DNA of 64,000 nucleotides from Streptomyces sp. M92 (GTDB lineage Bacteria > Actinomycetota > Actinomycetes > Streptomycetales > Streptomycetaceae). The position numbers were made by a program, and so were the translations under genes. Below are positions 53,767 to 63,247 of the stretch, in pieces (within the stretch, counting starts at the first letter, position 1; each line of letters starts with the position of its first letter). The notes under the pieces were generated by a model. That model worked only from the letters and a program-made list of their open reading frames with translations. It had not been told where the DNA came from and made no database searches. The stretch covers positions 2,418,001 through 2,482,000 of the forward strand of contig NZ_CP101137.1 in NCBI RefSeq assembly GCF_028473745.1, given 5' to 3'.

Positions 53767-54999
53767 CTACCGACCGGTGCGCGGTGCGGTGATCCGGCCG
53801 GTGACCTCGCCCAGCCCCACCCGGACGCCGTCCGGGCCGGGTGCCCAGGCCGACAGGGTCACCACGTCCCCGTCCTCCAGGAACGCCCGTTTGCCGTCGG
53901 GGAGTTCCAGGGGGTCGCGGCCGTTCCAGGTCAGCTCCAGCAGGGAGCCGCGTTCCCGCTCGGTGGGACCGCTCACCGTGCCGGAGCCGTAGAGGTCGCC
54001 GGTGCGCAGGGAGGCGCCGTTGACGGTCATGTGGGCCAGTTGCTGGGCGGCCGTCCAGTACATGGTGGAGAAGGGAGGTTCGGAGACGACATGGCCGTTG
54101 ATCGTGACGGTGATCCGCAGGTCGTAGCCTCCGGGCTCGTCCAGTTCCGGGTCGGTGTCGTCGAGGTAGGGCAGCAGGTCGTGGGTGCGCTCCGGCGGCG
54201 CCACCCGTGCCTCCTCCAGGGCGTCCAGCGGCGTGATCCAGGCCGACACCGACGTGGCGAACGACTTGCCGAGGAAGGGGCCGAGGGGCACGTACTCCCA
54301 GGCCTGGACGTCCCGCGCGGACCAGTCGTTGAGGAGGCACAGCCCGAAGACGTGCTCGCGGAAGTCGCCGAGCGGCACCGGGGCGCCCGGCTCGGACGGC
54401 ACACCCACCACGAAGCCGACCTCGGCCTCGATGTCCAGGCGGACGGACGGGCCGAAGACGGGAGCGGCGTCGGTAGGGGCCTTGCGCTGCCCGCACGGGC
54501 GTACGACGTCCGTGCCGGACACGACGACCGTGCCGGAACGGCCGTGGTAGCCGATGGGAAGGTGTTTCCAGTTGGGGGTGAGGGAGTCGGCGGCGTCGGG
54601 ACGGAAGATCTGGCCGACGTTCCGGGCGTGGTTCTCGGAGGCGTAGAAGTCGACGTAGTCCGCGACCTCGAAGGGCAGGTGGAGGGTCACCGACGAGAGG
54701 TGATGGAAGAGAGGCTCCAGGGTCTCGCGGTGGGAGGGGACCGTCACCCAGGCGGTCAGGGCGCGCCGCACGTCGGACCAGGCGGTGCGGCCGGCCGCCA
54801 GCAGCGGGTTGAGGGTGGGCCGCGCGAGCAGGGAGGCGTACGGCGAGCCGAGCGCGTGGGCCGCCGCGCCGACATCGAGGACATGGTCGCCGAGCCGGAC
54901 GCCCACCGTCCGGTCCTGGGCGCCGGGGATCGAGAACACGCCGTACGGGAGGTTGTGCGGGCCGAAGGGGTCGCCCTCGGGGACATCGAAGGGGGGCAT
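53767..54999 (-). CDS. fahA: Fumarylacetoacetase
   Basis: 410 residues from ATG 54999, with GAGG nine bases upstream; the reading to 55077 is an N-terminal artefact. It splits fumarylacetoacetate in the homogentisate route of Phe/Tyr breakdown. The N-terminal SH3-like domain (FGPHNLPYGVFS) and the FAH fold (DFYASENHARNVGQIFRP, WKHLPIGYHGRSGTVVVSGT, RLDIEAEVGFVVG with metal-binding Glu, and LNDWSARDVQAWEYVPLGPF) are complete. Length is typical. No other homogentisate genes are adjacent. Confidence 0.95.
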   Translation of the reverse strand: MPPFDVPEGDPFGPHNLPYGVFSIPGAQDRTVGVRLGDHVLDVGAAAHALGSPYASLLARPTLNPLLAAGRTAWSDVRRALTAWVTVPSHRETLEPLFHHLSSVTLHLPFEVADYVDFYASENHARNVGQIFRPDAADSLTPNWKHLPIGYHGRSGTVVVSGTDVVRPCGQRKAPTDAAPVFGPSVRLDIEAEVGFVVGVPSEPGAPVPLGDFREHVFGLCLLNDWSARDVQAWEYVPLGPFLGKSFATSVSAWITPLDALEEARVAPPERTHDLLPYLDDTDPELDEPGGYDLRITVTINGHVVSEPPFSTMYWTAAQQLAHMTVNGASLRTGDLYGSGTVSGPTERERGSLLELTWNGRDPLELPDGKRAFLEDGDVVTLSAWAPGPDGVRVGLGEVTGRITAPRTGR

Positions 55000-55404
55000 C
55001 GGGTGCTGCCTCGCTTTCGTGCTCGCCATGTGCGCCGTGTGCGCCGGGTGCGCCACGTGGTTCGTGGGCCGGGCCACACGTTACGGGTGTCGTACCGGTG
55101 TTGGGCAGTGCATCGGGAGGCGGCGGTGCGTGGCGAGGAGAGCGCGCGCAGGTGTGCTGACGTGCGGGGAGTGGTCCGGCGGCCGATGCGTGAGGCGAGG
55201 GGAGAGGCCGGTGGGGCGGTGCCTCGGCCGTCGGCGCGCGCCTGCGGGAACGCGGGGAGATGTTGCGCTCCGCTTCCGTTTGAGTGCGGGAAGTTGTCCA
55301 CAGGCCGGTACGCAATCTTGACGGAGCGGTGCGAACGGGGCGACTCTGGGCAGGTGCTGGAAGGCCTCGGGGAGGGGGCCTTCAATGGCACACCAGGGGG
55401 GCGG
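55000..55404. other. Divergent spacer between fahA and the EPS-type cluster
   Basis: 405 bases with no supported gene. TTGTCCACA, a streptomycete DnaA-box sequence, lies at 55294-55302. No convincing promoter hexamers were found. Confidence 0.5.
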
Positions 55405-56646
55405 ATGGCCATTGGGGAGGCCGGTCCGGGTTCGGTGCGGGATGGTTCGCAGCCGAGGAAGCGGCTGGAAGCAACCATGCGCGGCCGGCTCGGCCGGGAA
55501 TGCGTGTACGTACCGTCGTGCCGTTTCGGGCTGTACGCGGCACTGCGTCACTGGTGCCCGCCGGGCGGCCGGGTGCTGATGTCACCGGTCAACGACGACG
55601 TCATCTTCTTCGTCGTGCTCGCGGCCGGGCTCCGGCCGGTGCAGGCGCCGTTGAAGCCGTCCGACGCGTCCATCGACATCGATGCCGTGCCCGAGGACGT
55701 GTGGGGTTCCCTGTCCGCAGTACTGACGACGAACCTGTACGGGAACCCGGACCCGGCCCCCGGTCTGCGGGCCCGCTGCGACGCGCTCGGCATCCCGCTG
55801 TTCGAGGACGCCGCGCACGCCATCGGCAGCGAGGTGGGCGGCCGGCCGGTCGGCTCCTGGGGCGACGCCTCCGTTTTCAGCCTGTCCAAGCACGTCGGGG
55901 CCAAAGCCGGAGGCATCCTCGCGCTCGCCGACCCGGGATTGCGGGAGGCGCTGGAGAAGGCCTGCGACGATCTGCTGCTGCCGCGCCGCACCACGGCCGA
56001 ACTCGCCTACGCCGTAAGGCCGTACGCGGAGGCCGCCGTGCGCGGACTGCGGTTGCGGCGAGCCGCCTGGGCCACGATGCGGATGCTGGGCCTGATGGAG
56101 CGCGAGGAGATCCGGATGCCGCTGCGTCCGGAGGAGCTGGGCCGCGCGGTCGCCTCGGCCCCCGACCTGGACGCCCACGACTCCTGGGTCCGCGTGGACA
56201 TGCACGACTACCGGTTGCGGGCCGGCCGGTTACGGCTCGGGCGCGTCGGGCGCAGGTTCGACCGGCTGGACGACGTCCTCGCGGACTGCCGGGCGGGTAC
56301 GGAACTGCTGCTGTCGACCCGGTGGGGGCAACTCGCGGTCGGCAGAGAGCGGCCTCCGGCCCAGCCGCTGTTCCGGGTGCCGCTGCTCGTGGCGGACCGG
56401 GACGCGGCGGTACGTGCGCTGGCCCGGCGCGGCATCGTCGTCGGCTACCTCTACGACCCGCCGCTGGACGACTACGCGGGCGCGGCCTTCACCGACCCGT
56501 CCCCGTCGCCCGAGGGTGCGCGCTGGTTCGCGCGGCACGCGCTGCCGGTGGACCCGCTGCGGGCCGCGTCGGTGGTCGCGGCGCTGGAGGAGTCCGGGGT
56601 GAGGCCCGCCGAGGCGCCGGAAGGGCTGGTTCCGACCGGTGACTGA
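55405..56646 (+). CDS. DegT/DnrJ/EryC1/StrS-family PLP protein
   Basis: 413 residues from ATG 55405, with GGGGGG just upstream; a GTG near 55351 is an alternative. The fold is that of sugar aminotransferases: LTTNLYGNPDPAPGLRARCD, LFEDAAHAIGSEVGGRPVGS and the PLP-lysine region ASVFSLSKHVGAKAGGILAL. The usual GEGG after the lysine is here AKAGG. It probably uses PLP in making an amino sugar for a surface polysaccharide, as the next genes suggest. It overlaps the flippase gene by eight bases. Confidence 0.85.
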   Translation: MAIGEAGPGSVRDGSQPRKRLEATMRGRLGRECVYVPSCRFGLYAALRHWCPPGGRVLMSPVNDDVIFFVVLAAGLRPVQAPLKPSDASIDIDAVPEDVWGSLSAVLTTNLYGNPDPAPGLRARCDALGIPLFEDAAHAIGSEVGGRPVGSWGDASVFSLSKHVGAKAGGILALADPGLREALEKACDDLLLPRRTTAELAYAVRPYAEAAVRGLRLRRAAWATMRMLGLMEREEIRMPLRPEELGRAVASAPDLDAHDSWVRVDMHDYRLRAGRLRLGRVGRRFDRLDDVLADCRAGTELLLSTRWGQLAVGRERPPAQPLFRVPLLVADRDAAVRALARRGIVVGYLYDPPLDDYAGAAFTDPSPSPEGARWFARHALPVDPLRAASVVAALEESGVRPAEAPEGLVPTGD

Positions 56647-59113
56647 GACGCAGGTCCACGAGACGGCCGCGGCGCCCGCGGGCGGCGGCCCGACGCCGGC
56701 CGGGCGCGGACGCGGCGGCGACTCGCTCTTCAAGAACGCCTATTTCCTCATGCTCAGCACCGGCGTCTCCGCCGTGCTCGGCCTCGGCTTCTGGCTCGTG
56801 GCCGCCCGCTACTACTCGGAGGAGGCGGTCGGACAGGGCTCCGCCGCGATCGCCGCGATGCGGCTGCTCGCCAGCATCACGGCGACCACGATGATCGGCG
56901 CCGTCGTCCGTTTCGTGCCACGGGCCGGCCGTGCGACCGGACCGCTGGTGTGGCGGGCGTACGCGGCCAGTTCGGTGGTCGTCGCCCTGGCGGCGGTCGT
57001 CTTCCTGCTCACCCTCGACCTGTGGGGCGCCTCCTACGCCCCGCTGGGCACCGTGGAGACGGGGGCCCTGTTCGTCGCGGCGTGCGTGGCCTGGGCACTG
57101 CTCACCCTCCAGGACGGTGTGCTGACCGGGCTGCGCAAGGCGGAGTGGGTGCCCGCCGGCAACGCCGTGTTCTCGGTCGGGAAGCTCGTCCTGCTTGCCG
57201 TCTTCGCCACCGCGTTGCCGGTGCTCGGCATCTTCGTGTCCTGGGCCGTGGCCATCGCGTTCTCCACCCTGCCGCTCGGCTGGCTGATCTTCCGCCGGCT
57301 CATCCCGCGCCAGGCCGCCGCCGACCACGACGTGGAGCCGCCCAAGGTCCGCGAGATGGGGCGGTTCCTGGCCGGGGACTCGCTGGGCGCGCTGTTCAGC
57401 CTGGCGATGATCAACCTGCTGCCGGTGATGGTCGCGGTCAACTTCAGCGCCGCGGAGAACGGCTACTTCTACGTGGCCTACACCGTCGGCGGCACGATGG
57501 AGTTCATGGCCATCAACATGGCCTCCTCTCTCACCGCGCACGCCTCCCACGACCCGCGCCGCCTCGCCGACGGCGTTCGCGGAGCGCTGCGCCGCATGAC
57601 GCTGCTGCTGGTGCCGGTCGTCCTCGTCCTGGTCGCCTTCGCCCCGCAGATCCTCACGCCCTTCGACGACGGCTACGCCGAGCACGGCTCCACGGTGCTG
57701 CGGCTGCTCGCCATCGGGGCCCTGCCGCGCATCGTGGTCGAGTTGTACATCGGCGTACTGCGTGTCCAGGGACGCACCGGCGCACTGGCCGCCGTGCAGG
57801 GCACCATGTGCGTCCTGGTGCTGGGCAGCGCGGCGATGCTGTTCACCCCGGCCGGGATCGCGGGCGCCGGGTGGGCCGTGCTGGGCGGCATGACCGTGGT
57901 CGCCATCGGCTGCGTGCCCGGACTGCGTGCCGTCCTGCGGGGCGGCGACGGGGGCGGGCATCGCCCCGCAGGGAACGGGGGGCCGGGCGCCCTCCCCGCC
58001 GGCACCGCGACGCGGACCGGCCGCGAGCCGGGCTCCGGTACGGCCTACGGCACCCGCTGGGCCAGGCTGAACGCCACCGCGGGGTACGGCACCAACTGGG
58101 CCCGGCGGGCGGCGTACGAGCACGGGCAGAGCGAAGACGCGGTGCGGGAGGACACGGTCGCCCTGTTCATAGGGCGTCCCGGGTACGAACGCGAGGCACT
58201 GGAGGCGGACACCCTCGCGGTGATCGTCCGGCGGCCGCGGGACGCCGACGCGGAGCCCGGGGCCGAGCCGGACGCCGACCCCCGGCCCGAGTCCGAGTCC
58301 GACTCCGAGTCCGAGACCGACTCCGGGCCTGTGCCCGAGACCGGGTCGGGGCCCTGTCCGGACACGGAGACCAAGCCTGAAGGTGAGCACGCGCTCGACG
58401 ACTTCCCCGACGACGGGGCGGCACGCGACGACGGGATCGGGGCCGTCCCGGAGCGGCTCCTGCGTCCGGCCCTCTGGCTGTTGCTCGGCATCGCAACAGT
58501 CGTCCTCCTGGTCGCGTCGCGCGAACTGCCGTGGCTGGGCGCCGGCGTGACCGAGGCCGAGCTCACGGGCCGGGAGCTGCTGCGGGAACTGCCCCTGTCG
58601 GCACTCGTCGCCGGAGCCGTGCTGCTCGTGGTGTTCGTGGCGTCCGTGACGTTGTGTTTGGCGACCGACCCGCGGCTGCCCGGCGCCGCGCTGGGTGCCG
58701 CCGTGCTCACCCTGCACGCGGCACCCGTGGCCCTCGGCCGGGAACCGGAGACGGTCGGTGGGACGTTCTATACCGAGACGGCCGGTTTTCTGGCGGAAGC
58801 GGCGGGGCTCGACGGGCCCGCCCCGCTGCTGCGCTGGGCGCCGCTCGTCCTGCAGTTGCTGTGTCTCGTACCGCTGTGGCTGCTCCTCGCGAAGGCGGGC
58901 GACCGGCTGCCGTGGCAGGGGCGCTGGGGGGTTCTCTATCTCGCCGCGGTGGGGGGCTGGGTCTGGCGCGCCGAGCTCGCGCCCCTCACGCCGCCCCTCC
59001 TGCTGCTGCTCGTCCTCGCCGTCGTGCTCCTGTCGCTCCGCCGCCCCGCCCTGACGACGGACATGACACAGCCCGCGCACCACACCAGACCGAACCGCAC
59101 GTCCAGGGACTGA
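56639..59113 (+). CDS. MOP-superfamily polysaccharide flippase with extra C-terminal membrane domain
   Basis: 824 residues from GTG 56639. Residues about 28-440 are a Wzx/MATE-like flippase with 12 or more helices (NAYFLMLSTGVSAVLGLGFW, then MGRFLAGDSLGALFSLAMIN). A Gly/Arg linker and an acidic segment (PESESDSESETDSGPVPE, about 540-590) follow. Three or four more helices then make a second domain (ALWLLLGIATVVLLVASREL to LLLLLVLAVVLLSLRR). A flippase is normally about 450 residues, so this is a fusion; the added part resembles the membrane segment of the following gene. It likely exports lipid-linked polysaccharide units. Confidence 0.83.
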   Translation: MTETQVHETAAAPAGGGPTPAGRGRGGDSLFKNAYFLMLSTGVSAVLGLGFWLVAARYYSEEAVGQGSAAIAAMRLLASITATTMIGAVVRFVPRAGRATGPLVWRAYAASSVVVALAAVVFLLTLDLWGASYAPLGTVETGALFVAACVAWALLTLQDGVLTGLRKAEWVPAGNAVFSVGKLVLLAVFATALPVLGIFVSWAVAIAFSTLPLGWLIFRRLIPRQAAADHDVEPPKVREMGRFLAGDSLGALFSLAMINLLPVMVAVNFSAAENGYFYVAYTVGGTMEFMAINMASSLTAHASHDPRRLADGVRGALRRMTLLLVPVVLVLVAFAPQILTPFDDGYAEHGSTVLRLLAIGALPRIVVELYIGVLRVQGRTGALAAVQGTMCVLVLGSAAMLFTPAGIAGAGWAVLGGMTVVAIGCVPGLRAVLRGGDGGGHRPAGNGGPGALPAGTATRTGREPGSGTAYGTRWARLNATAGYGTNWARRAAYEHGQSEDAVREDTVALFIGRPGYEREALEADTLAVIVRRPRDADAEPGAEPDADPRPESESDSESETDSGPVPETGSGPCPDTETKPEGEHALDDFPDDGAARDDGIGAVPERLLRPALWLLLGIATVVLLVASRELPWLGAGVTEAELTGRELLRELPLSALVAGAVLLVVFVASVTLCLATDPRLPGAALGAAVLTLHAAPVALGREPETVGGTFYTETAGFLAEAAGLDGPAPLLRWAPLVLQLLCLVPLWLLLAKAGDRLPWQGRWGVLYLAAVGGWVWRAELAPLTPPLLLLLVLAVVLLSLRRPALTTDMTQPAHHTRPNRTSRD

Positions 59114-59149
59114 TCAAGCACAGAGCCGAATCGCCAGGGGGGAACCGTC

Positions 59150-61396
59150 GTGCGTCCGCCAGCAACTCCACGGGAGAGATCCGTACCAGAGCCCGTGCCC
59201 GGGCAGGAAAACCCGGACGCGCCGAACAGGGACTCCGCGACGACGCCCCTGGAGAAACCGGAGACGGCCGGGACGACCGCCTCCGTGTCCGAGGACGAGG
59301 ACGAGCACGATCCCGAGTACGAGTACGAGCACGATCCCGAGCACGAACACGAGGAGGAGCAGGAGCACAGGCGCGGGCACGCACACGTGCGAGAGGCGAC
59401 GGCATCCCTCCGCGCCTCGCAGGAGACGGACAACAGGACCTCGCAGGAGGCGTCCGCCCGGCCGGTCCGGGAGCCCGCCCCCCGGGGTCCCGCACGCGCC
59501 GCCCACCGATCCTCTACCCCGGAGCCCCCCGGCTCCGCCACCGAGCCGCCCGTGACGGATCTGTCCGAACTCGCCCCCGCCGCCTGGCCGGCCCGCGCGG
59601 CCGCCGCCTGGCCTGCCCTGCCCCTTCTCGTCGCGCTCACCCTGTGGGGCTACGCGCTACGGCACACCGACGTGTCCGCCCTGGACGACTTCGGTCTCGT
59701 CAGCGCCCTGCACCCCGCCTTCTGGGCCGGGCTCGCCGTACTGACCGGGGGCTTCTGGTTCACGGTCCGCGATCCGCGCCGCCCGGGCGCCTGGTCGTTC
59801 GCGTACGTCCTGGGCCTGCTGGTCATGGAACGGGCCACCCAGGCCCTCCTCTACCCGACCCCGCTGTACGCCTGGGCGTGGAAGCACGACGCCGTCATCG
59901 ACCACCTGCTCACCTCCGGCAGCCTCCAGGGCGCGGACCAGCTCGGCGACATGGCCGTCTACGACCAGTGGCCCGGCTTCTTCGCCGCCCAGGCCGCTCT
60001 GGTGCGCCTGCTCGGCGTGGACAACGCCGCGATGTACATGGCCTGGTGGCCGCTGGTCTCCAGCGTCCTGCTGCTGCTCCCGCTGCTGCTGATCTACCGG
60101 ACCTTCACCGAGGACCGGCGGCTGATCTGGACCGCGGTGTGGCTGTTCTGCGTCGGCAACTGGGTCGGCCAGGACTACTTCTCCCCGCAGTCCGTCGCCT
60201 TCGCCCTGCACCTGGGCGTCATCGCGGTCGTGCTGCGCCGCTACGGCCGTTCCGGCGGGCGGCGGGGCCGGCAGGGGCAGGCGGTGTGGACCGTGCTGCT
60301 CAGCGTGCTGGTCACGGCCATCGTCGTCTCGCACCAGCTGACGCCCGGCATGCTCGTCGTGACGCTGGCCGCCCTGGCCCTCACCCGTCGGTACCGCGAC
60401 TGGGTCCCGGTGGTCACCACGGTGGTGATCTTCCTGGCCTGGTGCCTCACGGCCGCACTGCCCTTCCTGTCCGCCGCGATGCCGGACATGATCCGCTCCA
60501 TAGGTGACGTCGGCGCCAACGTCGAGACCGGGTACGGGACCACACCCACCGGAACCGGCGCGGTGGCGACCTCCTGGGCGGCCAGGCTGCTGTCGGGATC
60601 GGTGCTGCTGCTCGCGCTGGCCGGCATCCTGCGCCAACGGGTGCTGCGGCACCGGGCGGTGCCGCTGCTGCTGGTCGCGGCGGCACCGCTGCCGATGTTC
60701 GTGGCGAGCAGTTACGGCAGCGAGATGATCTTCCGGGTGCTGATGTTCACGCTGCCCGGCGCCGCCTTCTTCGCCGCCGCCGCGCTGCTGCCCAAGGTCC
60801 GGACCCTGGCCGCCGACGCCGTGGCGCGGGAGACGGCGGGGCACTCGCCGAAGCCCACCAGCGCACGGCGGCGCCGCGTCCCGTTGCCCGCGCTGCCCCC
60901 GCTGCCCCCGCTGAGGTACGGCGCGTGGGTGCCGTTGCTCGTGCTGCTCGCCGGGACGCTGGCGTTCGTGCCGAGCTACTCCGGCAAGGACCGCGTCAAC
61001 TACTTCCCGCCCCGGGAGGTAGCCCTCGTCGACCAGCTCTTCGGCCGGGCCCCCGACGACTCCCTGGTCGTCGCCGCCAACCGGAACTACCCGCTCGCCT
61101 ACGAGCAGTACTGGAGAGTCGACCACTACTGGTTCCTCGACGACGACCGGCGCCACGTCGACGAGATCGTGCGCGACCCGGCCACCGTCCTGGCCCGCGA
61201 CATGGCCGCCGTGGAAGCCCCGGCGCGCGCCTACTTCCTGCTCACGCAGGGGCAGGTCGCCAACTCGGAGATGAACGGCCAGTTGGACAGGGACCAGTTG
61301 GACCGCATCCGGGAGTCCGTGGCGTCGTCGCCCGCGTTCGAGCTGGTCGCCGAGAACGACGCCGGCGTGCTCTACGTCCTGAAACCGGCGAGCTGA
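59150..61396 (+). CDS. Large multispanning membrane protein, GT-C-like
   Basis: 748 residues from GTG 59150 with AGGGGGG upstream. The first about 135 residues are a soluble, highly acidic, His-rich tail (EDEDEHDPEYEYEHDPEHEH). About 12 membrane helices follow, from LPLLVALTLWGYALRH to VPLLVLLAGTLAFVPS, with loops such as NWVGQDYFSPQSVAFALHLG. The C-terminal about 150 residues are extracytoplasmic (YEQYWRVDHYWFLDDDRRHV). The layout resembles GT-C glycosyltransferases or O-antigen ligases, but no conserved Asp-pair could be identified. It sits between the flippase and the GH26 genes. Confidence 0.75.
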   Translation: MRPPATPRERSVPEPVPGQENPDAPNRDSATTPLEKPETAGTTASVSEDEDEHDPEYEYEHDPEHEHEEEQEHRRGHAHVREATASLRASQETDNRTSQEASARPVREPAPRGPARAAHRSSTPEPPGSATEPPVTDLSELAPAAWPARAAAAWPALPLLVALTLWGYALRHTDVSALDDFGLVSALHPAFWAGLAVLTGGFWFTVRDPRRPGAWSFAYVLGLLVMERATQALLYPTPLYAWAWKHDAVIDHLLTSGSLQGADQLGDMAVYDQWPGFFAAQAALVRLLGVDNAAMYMAWWPLVSSVLLLLPLLLIYRTFTEDRRLIWTAVWLFCVGNWVGQDYFSPQSVAFALHLGVIAVVLRRYGRSGGRRGRQGQAVWTVLLSVLVTAIVVSHQLTPGMLVVTLAALALTRRYRDWVPVVTTVVIFLAWCLTAALPFLSAAMPDMIRSIGDVGANVETGYGTTPTGTGAVATSWAARLLSGSVLLLALAGILRQRVLRHRAVPLLLVAAAPLPMFVASSYGSEMIFRVLMFTLPGAAFFAAAALLPKVRTLAADAVARETAGHSPKPTSARRRRVPLPALPPLPPLRYGAWVPLLVLLAGTLAFVPSYSGKDRVNYFPPREVALVDQLFGRAPDDSLVVAANRNYPLAYEQYWRVDHYWFLDDDRRHVDEIVRDPATVLARDMAAVEAPARAYFLLTQGQVANSEMNGQLDRDQLDRIRESVASSPAFELVAENDAGVLYVLKPAS

Positions 61397-61414
61397 CGAG
61401 GGACGGGCCAGACG

Positions 61415-62026
61415 GTGAAGCAGAAACCCATGACACAGCGGACCACCACGAAGCAGCGGAACGCCACGAAGCAGCGGACCACCACGAAGCAGCGGAACGC
61501 CACGAAGCAGCGGACCACCACGAAGCAGCGGAACGCCACGAAGCAGCGGAACGCCACGAAGCAGCTGAACGCCATGACGCCGCAGGACCTCGTCATCCGC
61601 ATGCTGCCCCCGTTCGGCGGCTGGCTGGCGCTCGCCGCACTCGCCCTGCCCGGCGGCTCGCCGCTGCGCGGCGCGGCGGTCGCCCTCTTCCTGGCCCTCG
61701 GCCCGGGCGCGGCCCTGGTCGGGCTCTGCGGCCCGGCGCTGCGGACCCGCCGCGCGGAAACCCCCGTCGAACGGCGGGACGCCCGCTTCGAACACCACTC
61801 CGACCTGCTCGAACGGCTGATGCTGGTCGTCCTGCTCAGCATCAGTGCCGCGATGCTCGTCGCCACGGTGCTGATGGCCGCCCAGGCCTTCAGCGGGGAC
61901 CGCGTCCTGCTGACGCTCACCCTGCTGGCCACGCTGGCCGCGTTCTGCCCGCGCCTGCGTGCCTCCCCGACGCCCAGGACGGCGCCGGAGGCGCCGCCGA
62001 GGACACGGAAGGGTTCCACTCTGTGA
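61415..62026 (+). CDS. Small membrane protein with an 18-bp-repeat N-terminus
   Basis: 203 residues from GTG 61415, or about 150 if translation begins at ATG 61574. The first 50 residues are repeats of QRTTTK and QRNATK. The body has three helices: LVIRMLPPFGGWLALAALAL, GAAVALFLALGPGAALVGLC and LMLVVLLSISAAMLVATVLM, with a basic tail. No family recognised. It overlaps the GH26 gene (GTGA), so it is part of the same cluster and may anchor or assist it. Confidence 0.72.
   Translation: MKQKPMTQRTTTKQRNATKQRTTTKQRNATKQRTTTKQRNATKQRNATKQLNAMTPQDLVIRMLPPFGGWLALAALALPGGSPLRGAAVALFLALGPGAALVGLCGPALRTRRAETPVERRDARFEHHSDLLERLMLVVLLSISAAMLVATVLMAAQAFSGDRVLLTLTLLATLAAFCPRLRASPTPRTAPEAPPRTRKGSTL
61436..61579 (+). 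repeat. 18-bp minisatellite, seven units plus one degenerate
   Basis: Alternating units cagcggaccaccacgaag and cagcggaacgccacgaag in the order T,N,T,N,T,N,N (61436-61561), then a degenerate eighth (61562-61579). The period is six codons. The array is free of stops in the annotated frame and in two overlapping frames. Confidence 0.92.
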
Positions 62027-63171
62027 GGTTCGCCCGTCCCGCTCGCCGTACACGCGGGGACTCGACGACGACCGGACAGCACCGCCGGCCCAGGACCCCG
62101 GAGGAACACCGGGCCCGGGGCCGGCGCCGGCTGCTGCTCACCTCCGTCACGGCCACCTGCGCGGTCCTGGTCGCGGTGCTCGCCCTGCGCGACGCCTCCG
62201 GCCCGGCCGGCCCGGCCGGCCCGGCCGACGACCCGAAGTGCCGCCCGACCGAGCTTCTCGAACCGCCCTGCGGGGCCTGGTTCGGCGCCTTCGTGCCGCA
62301 CGACAAGTCCGACCTGGCCGAGAAGGTGTACGCCTACGAGGAGCAGGTCGGCCGCCGGCTCGACATCGTGTACACGTACCACGACATGTCCGCCGTCACG
62401 GAGACCCGCCTGGAGGGCCAGCTCCTCACCGAGCAGGAGCAGCGCGTCGGCGAGGACCGCATGCTGCTGCTGTCCTGGGAGAGCAAGTGGTGGGGCGGCA
62501 CGAAGCGGCAGCAGCCCACCTGGAAGCAGATAGCCGCCGGTGACCTGGACGACTCCGTGATCGACGTCCAGGCGCGGCGGATCAAGGAGTACGGGGAGCG
62601 GACGGGGAAGAAGGTGTTCCTCTCCTTCGACCTGGAGATGGACACCCGTACCCCCGGCAACGGCACCCCGGCCGAATACGTCCGGGCCTACCGGCACATC
62701 CACGACCGCTTCCGCGAGCTGGGCGTCGACAACGTCGTATGGACCTGGATCATCACGGGCTACCTGAACCACGCCGACCTCTTCGAGAGGATGTACCCGG
62801 GCGACGCGTACGTCGACTGGATCGGCTACAACCAGTACAACTACTACCTCTGCCACAAGACGGACTGGCTCAGCTTCGCCCAGACCCAGTACGCCACCCA
62901 CGACTGGATCCGCGCCAACATCTCCGACGACAAGCCCCTGATGCTGTCGGAGTTCGGCAGTGCGTCCGATCCGAAGCGCCCGGACCGGCAGGCGGACTGG
63001 TACGCGCAGGTGCCCGGCGTGCTCAAGGACCTGGCGGGCGTCAAGGCGGCTCTCCAGTGGAACTACCGCGACCCGGGACCGCACTGCGACCTGGCCATCG
63101 CCAACGAACAGGCGTGGGGCAGCCTGCGCAAGGTGGCCGCAGACCCCCACCTGAACCAGCCGCTCGAATGA
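62023..63171 (+). CDS. GH26-type glycoside hydrolase, membrane-anchored or secreted
   Basis: 382 residues from GTG 62023 (overlaps previous stop). A basic N-terminus and one membrane helix (LLLTSVTATCAVLVAVLALR, about residues 36-56) precede the GH26-like barrel, which begins GAWFGAFVPHD. The acid/base Glu is expected in FLSFDLEMD, and the nucleophile in PLMLSEFGSAS. NVVWTWIITGYLN and DWIGYNQYNYY complete the family pattern. GH26 enzymes are mannanases and related hydrolases. In a polysaccharide cluster it may trim the exported polymer. Confidence 0.9.
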   Translation: MRFARPARRTRGDSTTTGQHRRPRTPEEHRARGRRRLLLTSVTATCAVLVAVLALRDASGPAGPAGPADDPKCRPTELLEPPCGAWFGAFVPHDKSDLAEKVYAYEEQVGRRLDIVYTYHDMSAVTETRLEGQLLTEQEQRVGEDRMLLLSWESKWWGGTKRQQPTWKQIAAGDLDDSVIDVQARRIKEYGERTGKKVFLSFDLEMDTRTPGNGTPAEYVRAYRHIHDRFRELGVDNVVWTWIITGYLNHADLFERMYPGDAYVDWIGYNQYNYYLCHKTDWLSFAQTQYATHDWIRANISDDKPLMLSEFGSASDPKRPDRQADWYAQVPGVLKDLAGVKAALQWNYRDPGPHCDLAIANEQAWGSLRKVAADPHLNQPLE

Positions 63172-63247
63172 CGGTCCGGAGCCGGTCACGGGCCGGGCGG
63201 TATCCGGCGGAACGGGTCGGCCGGTCGTCGGGCGACCCGCGCGGTCG

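Noticed and set aside
47734..55302. DnaA-box sequences (47734-47742, 50196-50204, 55294-55302)
   Set aside because: Three scattered 9-mers, not clustered, and no dnaA or dnaN nearby. They do not make an origin.
52358..55315. 985-codon minus-strand frame across the M56 and fahA genes
   Set aside because: Arg/Pro-rich shadow of the true frames; the real genes show clear motifs and ribosome sites.
61436..61579. Regular repeats resembling a CRISPR array
   Set aside because: The units abut without unique spacers and are 18 bp with a codon period, so this is a minisatellite. No cas genes are present.
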